Shown here in pieces: positions 8,761 to 16,229 of a stretch of 32,158 nucleotides of DNA. Where the stretch lies: contig CAISEG010000145.1 in assembly GCA_903884265.1 (NCBI GenBank), forward strand, positions 1 to 32,158. Reading direction: 5' to 3'. The position numbers and the translations under genes were made by a program. Origin of the DNA: an uncultured Anaerolineales bacterium. GTDB lineage: Bacteria; Chloroflexota; Anaerolineae; Anaerolineales; Villigracilaceae. A model generated the notes under the pieces. That model had not been told where the DNA came from. It saw nothing but the letters and a program-made list of their open reading frames with translations, and did not search any database. Each line of letters begins with the position of its first letter. Position 1 is the first letter of the stretch.

Positions 8761-9702
8761 ATGAGTGTCATTGTTGCAATTGACATCGGCGGCACCCAGT
8801 TACGCGCTGCAGTATATCCCCTAACTGGAACAACGCCCATTACCGTTCAGCGCACCCCTACCCTTGGCATGGAAGACGGTGTTTTTGAGCGTTTGACCGC
8901 CTTGGTTGACTCTGTCTGGCCAATAGAATTGGCCGACGCCATCTCGGTCGCGGCTCCCGGTCCGGTCGATCCTTACAACGGCACGATCATTTCCACCCCC
9001 AATATCCCTGCTTGGACGAACTATCCCCTGGCTGAAATGCTCTCCAAACGCTATAAAGTGCCGGCCTATCTCGGGAATGACGCCAACTTGGCCGCCCTGG
9101 GTGAATGGAAATACGGAGCCGGTCAAGGCCATCACGACGTACTTTACCTCACCATTAGCACCGGCATTGGCGGAGGAGTGATTAGCAGTGATATGCTCAT
9201 CGAAGGCAGTCGCGGTATGGCCACCGAACTCGGACATGTTACCGTCCTCTCCGATGGGCCTGTCTGTTCCTGCGGAGTCCGTGGCCATCTCGAAGCTGTC
9301 GCCTCCGGGCCTGCGATTGCACGATATGTCCTTGAGCAGATTTCTGCTGGTCGCTTATCCACCCTCAGTTCCGTAAAAAACCTCACCGCTCGCGAGGTGG
9401 CTGGAGCCGCCCGCCAGGGGGACGAACTCGCTAAAGAAGCCTTTGTCCGCGCTGGGAATTTTATTGGCCTGGCTGTTGCTGAATTCCTCCACATCTTCAA
9501 TCCATCCATTGTCATCTTTGGCGGCGGTGTCACCCAGAGCGGTAGCTTGATCCTCGATCCGATCACGGAATCCATGAAACGCAATATCATGGATCCATCT
9601 TATCTCTACGGCTTGCAGCTTGCGACGGTTAAATTAGGCGATGACGCTGGTTTGCTCGGCGCCCTCGCTCAAGCCCACATGCGTCTTTCCAAAGTCAGAT
9701 AG
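8761..9702 (+). CDS. ROK family sugar kinase (glucokinase-like)
   Basis: A 313-residue ROK kinase, probably phosphorylating glucose or a related hexose with ATP. The N-terminal phosphate-binding DIGGTQLRAA is present. The catalytic Asp is in YLGNDANLAALGE, and the ATP-site motif is LTISTGIGGGV. The zinc motif reads CSCGVRGHLEAVASG, with His in place of the third Cys, a variant seen in the family; a further ligand His is in ELGHV. Glucokinase is the simplest reading, but N-acetylglucosamine or other sugars cannot be excluded. The promoter abuts the start codon (leaderless). It lies 20 bases before the aminotransferase gene on the same strand. Confidence 0.85.
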   Translation: MSVIVAIDIGGTQLRAAVYPLTGTTPITVQRTPTLGMEDGVFERLTALVDSVWPIELADAISVAAPGPVDPYNGTIISTPNIPAWTNYPLAEMLSKRYKVPAYLGNDANLAALGEWKYGAGQGHHDVLYLTISTGIGGGVISSDMLIEGSRGMATELGHVTVLSDGPVCSCGVRGHLEAVASGPAIARYVLEQISAGRLSTLSSVKNLTAREVAGAARQGDELAKEAFVRAGNFIGLAVAEFLHIFNPSIVIFGGGVTQSGSLILDPITESMKRNIMDPSYLYGLQLATVKLGDDAGLLGALAQAHMRLSKVR

Positions 9703-9722
9703 ATTACTAGAAGGAGAAGTTC

Positions 9723-11045
9723 ATGGAACCATATAAGTTACCCGGGCCGAAGGCCAAAGCACTCATTAAGCGCGACTCGGCTGTCATCTCGCCGTCTTAC
9801 CCGCGCGGCGTCCCTTTCGTCATGGATCACGGCAAGGGTACCGAAGTTTGGGACGTGGACGGCAACCGCTTCCTCGATTTTGCAGCCGGGATTGCCGTTG
9901 TCTCCACCGGCCACAGCCATCCCAAAGTGGTCAAGGCCATCCAGGAACAGGCTGAAAAGTTTATCCATATTTCATCCGATTTTTATCACGAAAAATGGAT
10001 CGCCCTTGCAGAAAAGCTTGATGAGATTGCTCCTTTTGGAGAGGAAGCCCAATCCTTCATGACCAACTCCGGCACCGAGGCCGTTGAAACCGCCATTAAA
10101 TTAGCCCGTTACCACAGCGGGCGGACGAATTTCATCGGCTTCACCGGTGCTTTTCATGGACGTACAATGGGCGCAGTAACCTTTACTGCCAGCAAGACTA
10201 CTTATCACCGTGGGTTCTATCCCTTGATGAACGGCGTAGTTCATGCTCCGTTCCCCAATCCCTACCGCCCCATTCTCGAACGGCGTTCTGGAGAGGATTA
10301 CGGCGAGACGGTTGTCCGCTATATTGACGAAGAGATTTTCGGCCATATCGTCCCAGCAGATGAAGTCGCCGGTATCTTGGTTGAATCCATCCAGGGTGAA
10401 GGCGGCTATATCGTTCCGCCCCCCGGTTTCTTCCCGGCTTTGCGCGAACTTTGCGATAAAAACAATATTCTGCTCATCGCTGATGAAGTTCAAAGTGGAA
10501 TGGGCCGCACCGGCAAATGGTGGGCCATCGAACATTTTGACGTGGAACCCGATATCATCACCGCCGCTAAGGGGATCGCTTCCGGTATGCCCCTGGGAGC
10601 CTGCATTGCCCGCGATTCCGTGATGGATTGGCCCCGTGGCTCCCACGGTAATACCTTCGGGGGCAACCCGCTTTGTTGCGCCGCCGCCCTGGCCACTATC
10701 GACCTGATTGAAAATGAGTATCTCGAAAACGCCGCCACAGTCGGCCAGTATACACTCGATGCTTTGAGTGAGATCATGCCGCGTCATCCTTCCATCGGTG
10801 ATGTGCGTGGCATCGGCTTGATGATCGGCGTTGAATTCGTTAAGGATCGGAAAAGCAAGGTCCCCGCAGACGAACTCTGCAACAGGGTGGTAGACCTGGC
10901 TTTCGAACGCGGCCTGATCTTGCTCAGTTGCGGTAAAAGCGTTATACGCATCGCACCACCCCTTAACATCTCCCAGGCTGAGGTGGACGAAGGGTTGAAG
11001 ATCTTTGAAGAGGCGCTTTCCTTGGCTGAAAAAGAAGTAAAGTAA
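9723..11045 (+). CDS. Class III PLP-dependent aminotransferase (ornithine/GABA type)
   Basis: A 440-residue fold-type I PLP enzyme. The PLP-phosphate contact is in TNSGTEAVETA, the cofactor-stacking region is GFTGAFHGRTMG (near residue 140), the ring-nitrogen Asp254 is in IADEVQSGMGRTG, and the Schiff-base Lys283 is in AAKGIASGMPLG. The insert around residues 180-215 (PNPYRP, then DEEIFGHIVP) is like archaeal and Chloroflexota ornithine or acetylornithine aminotransferases and the related broad-specificity racemases. The exact substrate is therefore open: acetylornithine, ornithine, 4-aminobutyrate or branched amino acids. AAGGAG lies upstream of the ATG. It is probably co-transcribed with the ROK kinase and ends at a strong terminator. 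Confidence 0.87.
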   Translation: MEPYKLPGPKAKALIKRDSAVISPSYPRGVPFVMDHGKGTEVWDVDGNRFLDFAAGIAVVSTGHSHPKVVKAIQEQAEKFIHISSDFYHEKWIALAEKLDEIAPFGEEAQSFMTNSGTEAVETAIKLARYHSGRTNFIGFTGAFHGRTMGAVTFTASKTTYHRGFYPLMNGVVHAPFPNPYRPILERRSGEDYGETVVRYIDEEIFGHIVPADEVAGILVESIQGEGGYIVPPPGFFPALRELCDKNNILLIADEVQSGMGRTGKWWAIEHFDVEPDIITAAKGIASGMPLGACIARDSVMDWPRGSHGNTFGGNPLCCAAALATIDLIENEYLENAATVGQYTLDALSEIMPRHPSIGDVRGIGLMIGVEFVKDRKSKVPADELCNRVVDLAFERGLILLSCGKSVIRIAPPLNISQAEVDEGLKIFEEALSLAEKEVK

Positions 11046-11062
11046 GCGCATAAACGACTTGC

Positions 11063-11099
11063 AAACTCACCCCGGGATACCCTCCCGGGGTGAGTTTTT
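11063..11099 (+). terminator. Rho-independent terminator after aminotransferase gene
   Basis: A perfect 15-bp stem (11063-11077 with 11083-11097) with a 5-base loop and a TTTTT tail, 17 bases after the aminotransferase stop. Confidence 0.93.
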
Positions 11100-11273
11100 A
11101 GAATGGGATATTCCTGTCTGCTTATTCTAATGAATACCGCCCGCTTACCATTCCTGGAAACTAATTCCTCTTCTTTCGTGATTCACGCCACTGATCGATC
11201 TCTCAGAATTGCAAATACATACACACCTCCAATATACAAATAGCATAAATCTACCGGTTCCCGCATCTGTCGG

Positions 11274-11282
11274 TGATAAAAT
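11274..11282 (+). promoter_or_regulatory. Candidate extended -10 before histidine kinase gene
   Basis: TGATAAAAT at 11274-11282 fits an extended -10 (TGnTAAAAT) and would start transcription near 11289, about 30 bases before the chosen ATG. No -35 match is evident. The call rests on this motif alone. Confidence 0.4.
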
Positions 11283-11319
11283 ATTCCAATCGATCTTAAC
11301 TTGTCGATCATGGATTCCA

Positions 11320-12867
11320 ATGCTTCCTGATTTCCGCGTTCGCCAACGCGATTACCTGCTCGAAATATCCCGCGCCCTCACCCAGGAACTCGACCTGGAC
11401 AAACTCTTGGCGCGCATCCTGCGCATCTCCATCGAAATGCTTGCCGGTCAGGCGGGAATCCTTGCTCTTAAAGAGACCGGCGGCTGGCGTGTCGCTGCCG
11501 CTCATGGCATTCCCCCTGCATTCTTGAGTTATCTCGAACCACTCCTGGCCGAGGAAAAGGCCGCCGAACTCAACTTGGTTGAACTCAACCGCATGTTGAA
11601 GGAACTGACCTATACCACCAGCCTGGGATTGCTGAACGGTGTCGGTATTCCCCTCGCCGCTCATGGGCAGGTCATTGGCGTCATCTTTATCTTCCGCAGC
11701 TACCCCGATTTGTTTTCAGCCAACGACAAGCTCCTTCTCCAGTCTTTCGCTGACCAGGCCGCCATTGCTGTCTTTAACGCACAATTATATAAACAGATCA
11801 CTTATGAAAAAGGTCGTCTGGATGCCCTGGTCGATTCCGCCGCCGATGGCATCCTCATCCTTAATGCTGACCACACCATCGAACGCTGTAACATCGCTTT
11901 CGAAAAACTCTACGGCCATTCTCGTGCTGACATCCAGTCGAAAGCCCATACTGAGATCATCCGCTGGGCGCGCCGGCCTGATGGTCTCACCCTCGAGGAA
12001 GCCGTTGCTGGCGGTTGGCCGCTCACCACGAACGCCTATCTTTATGTGGAAGGGGATCTCCAGCGTCCAGACCCTCCCGCCCTGCCGGTCGGGATTACTT
12101 ACGCCCCTCTTCTCGCTCCAGACAACACCCTGCGCAATGTCATCGCCACCGTGCGCGATATCACCAAGTTCCGCAATGCGGAACAGATCAAGAATACCTT
12201 TGTGTCCATTATCAGCCACGAGCTTAAAACGCCTGTTGCCCTGATTAAAGGTTACGTCAGCACCTTGCGCCGCGAAGATGCCAAATGGGACAAGGCCATC
12301 GTCAAGGACAGCCTGGCCGTCATCGAAGAAGAGGCCGACCATTTGGCTGCCATGATCGATGACCTGCTCGACGCTTCTCGGCTACAGGCCGGTGGACTCA
12401 CCCCCAACCTTTCCGACGTTTCCATCCCGGAATTGGCAGAACGTCTTTCGGAACGCTTCCGCACCCAGACCGACCGTCACACCATCCTGGTGGATTTCCC
12501 TACAAAATTCCCCATCATCCTTGCCGATGAAAACCGACTCTCCCAGGTTATCTCCAACCTCTTATCGAATGCCATTAAATATGCCCCCAAAGGCGAGATC
12601 TGCATCCGCGGACAGGTTCGACCTGAACAGGTCATCGTCACTATTAGTGACCAGGGTCCGGGAATTGACCCGGCCGATATCCCCTACATCTTCGATCGCT
12701 TTTACCGCTCAGACCAGGCTGTTCGCAAAACGAAAGGCGCCGGGCTGGGGCTTTACCTGGCAAAAGCTGTCATCGAAGCCCACGGTGGTCGCATGTGGGT
12801 CGACCCGCAACCTGGTTCCGGTGCCCGCATCTGTTTTTCCTTGCCACGTTCGCGCGAATTGAGGTAA
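11320..12867 (+). CDS. Soluble sensor histidine kinase (GAF-PAS-HisKA-HATPase)
   Basis: From the chosen ATG the protein has 515 residues and no membrane segment, so it is a cytosolic sensor. An N-terminal GAF domain spans about residues 15-155 (EISRALTQELDLDKLL, ending QSFADQAAIA). A PAS domain spans about 163-285 (LVDSAADGILILNADHTIE). The HisKA phospho-acceptor His300 is in IISHELKTPVALIKGY. The HATPase domain has the N box (SNLLSNAIKYAP), DQGPGI, FDRFYR and GAGLGLYLAK. The ATG at 11320 is chosen because it lies about 30 bases after the candidate promoter; the frame is open upstream, but that sequence does not look coding. No cognate response regulator is adjacent. The CpXC gene follows after 51 bases. 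Confidence 0.88.
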   Translation: MLPDFRVRQRDYLLEISRALTQELDLDKLLARILRISIEMLAGQAGILALKETGGWRVAAAHGIPPAFLSYLEPLLAEEKAAELNLVELNRMLKELTYTTSLGLLNGVGIPLAAHGQVIGVIFIFRSYPDLFSANDKLLLQSFADQAAIAVFNAQLYKQITYEKGRLDALVDSAADGILILNADHTIERCNIAFEKLYGHSRADIQSKAHTEIIRWARRPDGLTLEEAVAGGWPLTTNAYLYVEGDLQRPDPPALPVGITYAPLLAPDNTLRNVIATVRDITKFRNAEQIKNTFVSIISHELKTPVALIKGYVSTLRREDAKWDKAIVKDSLAVIEEEADHLAAMIDDLLDASRLQAGGLTPNLSDVSIPELAERLSERFRTQTDRHTILVDFPTKFPIILADENRLSQVISNLLSNAIKYAPKGEICIRGQVRPEQVIVTISDQGPGIDPADIPYIFDRFYRSDQAVRKTKGAGLGLYLAKAVIEAHGGRMWVDPQPGSGARICFSLPRSRELR

Positions 12868-12918
12868 GATAGGCCGTTCGCCGGTAACTACCGATCCCAT
12901 TGTATATCGAGAGAATAC

Positions 12919-14289
12919 ATGCCTCCTCAAAAAACCCAGATTTCCTGTCCTCGCTGTCATAAGCCGGTTGTCGTTCAGATCGAGCAACTTTTTGATGTCA
13001 CTTCCGACCCTGGTGCAAAACAACGTCTCTTGGGTAACGTGTCAAATTTTGCCGCCTGCCAGTCCTGCGGCTATACCGGCCCGTTGGCCACCCCCATTGT
13101 CTACCACGACAACGATAAGGAACTCCTGCTCACTTATTTCCCTGGTGAACTCGCCATGCCCGTTAACGATCAGGAAAAACTCATTGGCCCTATCATCACC
13201 CAGCTTACCAACCATCTGCCCCCTGAAAAGCGAAAAGGCTACCTCCTCCGCCCGCAGAGTTTCTTGACCTACCAGAGTCTCATTGAGCGCGTCCTCGGTG
13301 CAGATGGGATCACCCCGGAGATGATCCAGGCACAACAGAAACGCGTTTCCCTCGTGGAACGTCTGCTTGGTGCGTCCAGTCCGGAGGTCCGTTCGGGGAT
13401 CATTAAGCAGGATGCAGCCCTTTTTGACGCCGATTTCTTTGCTATTTTCAGCCGTCTGGTTGAAGGTGCCCTCTCCTCCGGTCAGGAACAAGCCGCCCAT
13501 AAGATGGAGGAGATCCAGAAACAACTCCTCGCTGAGACCGAATATGGGCGCAAGGTCGCCGTACAATCAAATGAGATCCAGGAAGCCATTAAAACCCTGC
13601 AGGCTGCCGGGAAGGGACTGGACCGGGAGAAATTGCTTAACATCCTGATCGAGGCTCCCAACGATGACCGCCTGAATGCCCTGGTCAGTTTCACCCGCCC
13701 GGGATTGGATTATCTCTTCTTCCAGAGTCTCACCGAGCGCATCGACAAAGGCTCCGGCGAAGAACGTAAGAAGTTGGAGATTTTGCGCGCAAAATTACTT
13801 GAGATCACCCGCAAAGTTGACCAGCGCGCCGAAGAAGAATTCAAACATGCCAAAACTTTGCTCAATACTCTATTGTCAGCTGAAAACATTAAACAGGCAA
13901 CCACCGAACACCTGGATGAAATAAATGATACCTTTGTCCAGGTTCTCAATCGTGCCCTCCAGGATGCCAATAAAAAGAATGATGTTGTTTTGATGCCGAA
14001 ACTCCAGGAGATTGTAGCCGTGCTGCAGCAAGCCAGCGCCCCGCCTCCCGAATTGGCCCTTCTGGAAGAAATGCTCGCCGCCTCGGATGAGACCGCCCTG
14101 ATCCAAATGATTGAACAACACGCCGCGGAAATGACCCCCGAATTCAATTCGATCGTTGCCAGCGTCATCTCTCGAAGCGAGGAACAGGCCGGTGGAAAGC
14201 CTTCCGGCGAGGAAGCCCAGATGCTGGAAAAGCTCCAGGTAATCTACCGGGCCATCCTGAAGTTCACCATGAAGAAGAATCTGGCCTGA
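12919..14289 (+). CDS. CpXC domain protein with long helical C-terminus
   Basis: Function unknown. The 456-residue protein starts with a CpXC-type zinc-ribbon domain (SCPRCHKP, then AACQSCGYTG, about residues 8-55, followed by a beta-rich part to about 110). The remaining 340 residues are almost wholly helical and rich in Glu, Gln and Lys, with likely coiled-coil stretches (for example EERKKLEILRAKLLEITRK and HKMEEIQKQLLAE). There is no signal peptide and no membrane segment. The second domain resembles no enzyme I know. It follows the histidine kinase gene by 51 bases and may be read with it, but a weak TATATC just upstream allows an independent start. A hairpin follows the stop. Confidence 0.7.
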   Translation: MPPQKTQISCPRCHKPVVVQIEQLFDVTSDPGAKQRLLGNVSNFAACQSCGYTGPLATPIVYHDNDKELLLTYFPGELAMPVNDQEKLIGPIITQLTNHLPPEKRKGYLLRPQSFLTYQSLIERVLGADGITPEMIQAQQKRVSLVERLLGASSPEVRSGIIKQDAALFDADFFAIFSRLVEGALSSGQEQAAHKMEEIQKQLLAETEYGRKVAVQSNEIQEAIKTLQAAGKGLDREKLLNILIEAPNDDRLNALVSFTRPGLDYLFFQSLTERIDKGSGEERKKLEILRAKLLEITRKVDQRAEEEFKHAKTLLNTLLSAENIKQATTEHLDEINDTFVQVLNRALQDANKKNDVVLMPKLQEIVAVLQQASAPPPELALLEEMLAASDETALIQMIEQHAAEMTPEFNSIVASVISRSEEQAGGKPSGEEAQMLEKLQVIYRAILKFTMKKNLA

Positions 14290-14295
14290 TCGCGA

Positions 14296-14327
14296 AAACT
14301 TCCGCAGAGACGAACCTGCGGAAGTTT
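14296..14327 (+). terminator. Hairpin after CpXC gene (convergent gap)
   Basis: A perfect 12-bp stem (14296-14307 with 14316-14327) with an 8-base loop, 6 bases after the CpXC stop and between convergent genes. The T-runs are short on both strands (TTTCTT on plus, TTTTCG on minus), so termination may be partial but could work both ways. Confidence 0.75.
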
Positions 14328-14419
14328 CTTGACTGGGTACTTCATAAATAATTGCACCTTTTTAGTTGTTATTCGTGTTTTTTGGTTGCTTCAGTTCAGT
14401 AATTTTTGCGGTGCCAATA

Positions 14420-15079
14420 TTATTCAATGACAGGTGGGTTATCCAGCCGGATCCCATGACCACGTACCGTCACGATATATTTATGCCCCGGGTCCAGCGA
14501 AGCGATCCGGTCTCGCAGGCGGCGCAGGAGCGCATCTAGAGCCTGGTCTGAAACACCAATTGCTTCCTCTTCCCCCCATGTTTCGCTGACCAATTGTTGT
14601 CTGTCCACCACTTGTCCTTGATGGTCTGAGAGTATTTGCAGCAAGTGAAACTGCAAAGCTGAAAGTGGCGGGTCGATCAAAAGATTGTCCACCCAGGCTC
14701 TGCGGGAGCGCATGTCGAGCCGCAATCGCCCTGAAATATCTCCAGAGTCTGCCAACGGGACGGTCGCGTCGGAGGTCAGGTAGATGAATTGCTGGGCTAA
14801 TGCGATCTGTACCGTGTCCCCATCCAGCAAGGTTACCTGCCCCACCACCGGGGTCCCATTACGATGGACTCCGTTTTTACTGCCCAGATCTTCCAGGACA
14901 ATCCCTTCAGGTGTTGGGGTCAGCCGGGCATGGAAACGAGAAACCTGCCTGTCTTGTATGATCACTTCACAGGTCAGCTCACGTCCGATGGTAAGGATCT
15001 TGTCTACCACCCACCGCTCACCTTTAAGAGGACCGGTCTGTCCGATTAATAAGGGGGCTTCTTCCAAGTTTCCATCCAT
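14420..15079 (-). CDS. FHA domain-winged helix (OmpR-type) DNA-binding regulator
   Basis: A 219-residue fusion. An N-terminal forkhead-associated domain (about residues 22-100) has the phosphothreonine-binding residues Gly-Arg (TIGRE, 30-34), Ser/His (QVSRFH) and Asn (DLGSKNGVHRNG). A C-terminal winged helix of the OmpR/PhoB type (about 115-213) ends in YIVTVRGHGIRL. FHA domains bind phosphothreonine peptides, so this is probably a transcription factor controlled by Ser/Thr phosphorylation instead of by a receiver domain. The divergent neighbour is a Ser/Thr protein kinase, the obvious candidate partner. AAGGA lies 6 bases before the ATG, and TATAAT (15108-15103, minus) gives a leader of about 17 bases. 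Confidence 0.87.
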   Translation of the reverse strand: MDGNLEEAPLLIGQTGPLKGERWVVDKILTIGRELTCEVIIQDRQVSRFHARLTPTPEGIVLEDLGSKNGVHRNGTPVVGQVTLLDGDTVQIALAQQFIYLTSDATVPLADSGDISGRLRLDMRSRRAWVDNLLIDPPLSALQFHLLQILSDHQGQVVDRQQLVSETWGEEEAIGVSDQALDALLRRLRDRIASLDPGHKYIVTVRGHGIRLDNPPVIE

Positions 15080-15102
15080 ATCATATCCTTCTGGAGAAGT
15101 GG

Positions 15103-15136
15103 ATTATACAACAGGATACAAAAAGACGCTTATAAT
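15103..15136. promoter_or_regulatory. Divergent promoters of FHA regulator and Ser/Thr kinase
   Basis: A perfect TATAAT on the minus strand (15108-15103) faces the FHA regulator, and a perfect TATAAT on the plus strand (15131-15136) faces the kinase. They are only 22 bases apart, so one bound regulator could affect both. The FHA-winged helix protein is a candidate for autoregulation here (inference). Confidence 0.55.
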
Positions 15137-15236
15137 ATGTCTAATTGTAAACGGATGCGCCCCGCTGGTCAAACAACGCCGAAACCCCGACAACTGGGCG
15201 CTGCCTGATTTTTCGTTTACTGCGAATCGAACCAAT

Positions 15237-16229
15237 ATGCCTATCGCGCTGAAAACCGGAGAGGTGCTGCGCGGCCGTTATCGTATTCGCGAGCGCATTG
15301 GTCAGGGAGGTATGGGAAATATCTACCTGGCCGATGACCTGCGTCTGGAAGGACGCCGTTGTGCGCTCAAAGAAGTCGAGCACGACCGTACAGTACCCGC
15401 CAAACTGCTCAAGGAGGCTCGTCAGCAATTCCTGCATGAAGCCACTGTTTTGGCGCGCTTGGATCATCCGAACCTGCCCAAGGTCTCAGACTACTTCTCT
15501 ATCGGTCCGCGCGACTACCTGGTGATGGATTACATCCCTGGCAAGGATCTGCGCCTTCGCATGTTGGATGCAAAGCAGAAGAACATCTTCCTGCCCGAAG
15601 AAGATGTTCTTGGATGGGCTAACCAACTGGCAGATGCTCTTACATACCTTCACAACCAGACCCCGCCGCTCGTCCATCGGGATGTGAAACCCTCCAACCT
15701 GAAGATCACCCCCAATGGCCTGCTCAAATTGGTGGACTTTGGCTTGGTCAAAGCCCTCGTTCCTGACGAAATGACGATTACCGTCATCCAGGGGCGTGGT
15801 ACCGCCCTGTACACCCCGTTGGAACAATACGGCGGTGATGGTGTCCATACCGACGTCCGCAGTGATATTTATGCTTTTGGCTGCACCCTCTACCACCTGA
15901 TGACAAATACCCCGCCCACCGACGCCCGCGATCGCTTTTTACACCCCTCCAGTATGCCGGCACCGCGCAAACTAAATCCTGCCCTAAGCCAGCGCACCGA
16001 ACGCGCCATCCTGTGGGCAATGGAACTGCACCCGAATGATCGTCCAGCTACAGCCGAGGATCTCCGTCAATTCTTGATCGGAACGCGCGAATTGCCTCCT
16101 CGTCCGCAGGGACTGGCGCACAAACAAAGTTCGTTTTTCCAACTCGCCAGTGGAAAACCAGAGCAGGTTTTGCTCTGGGTCTCGGCAGGGTTATTGCTTG
16201 TTAGTTTGGTTGCTTCGTTGATTCCATAG
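15237..16229 (+). CDS. Membrane-anchored Ser/Thr protein kinase (PknB-like)
   Basis: A 330-residue Hanks-type kinase with all key residues: Gly-rich loop IGQGGMGNIYLAD (21-33), Lys45 in CALKEVE, catalytic loop HRDVKPSNL (147-155), D167FG, and an activation segment through RGTALYTPLEQYG. Phosphorylation would be on Ser or Thr of cytosolic targets. One C-terminal membrane segment (VLLWVSAGLLLVSLVASLI) ends the protein, with essentially no extracellular sensor domain. The ATG at 15237 is the best start; there is no clear Shine-Dalgarno and a leader of about 95 bases from the TATAAT at 15131. The last 29 bases overlap, tail to tail, the end of the GH3 gene. Confidence 0.9.
   Translation: MPIALKTGEVLRGRYRIRERIGQGGMGNIYLADDLRLEGRRCALKEVEHDRTVPAKLLKEARQQFLHEATVLARLDHPNLPKVSDYFSIGPRDYLVMDYIPGKDLRLRMLDAKQKNIFLPEEDVLGWANQLADALTYLHNQTPPLVHRDVKPSNLKITPNGLLKLVDFGLVKALVPDEMTITVIQGRGTALYTPLEQYGGDGVHTDVRSDIYAFGCTLYHLMTNTPPTDARDRFLHPSSMPAPRKLNPALSQRTERAILWAMELHPNDRPATAEDLRQFLIGTRELPPRPQGLAHKQSSFFQLASGKPEQVLLWVSAGLLLVSLVASLIP

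Noticed and set aside
10101-11051. A 316-codon open frame on the minus strand opposite the aminotransferase gene
   Set aside because: The plus strand has full aminotransferase motifs through the same bases, and the minus-strand translation looks like no protein family.
15137-15208. A 23-codon open frame just after the kinase promoter, possible leader peptide
   Set aside because: Its ATG overlaps the last base of the -10 box, so it should lie upstream of the transcript start.
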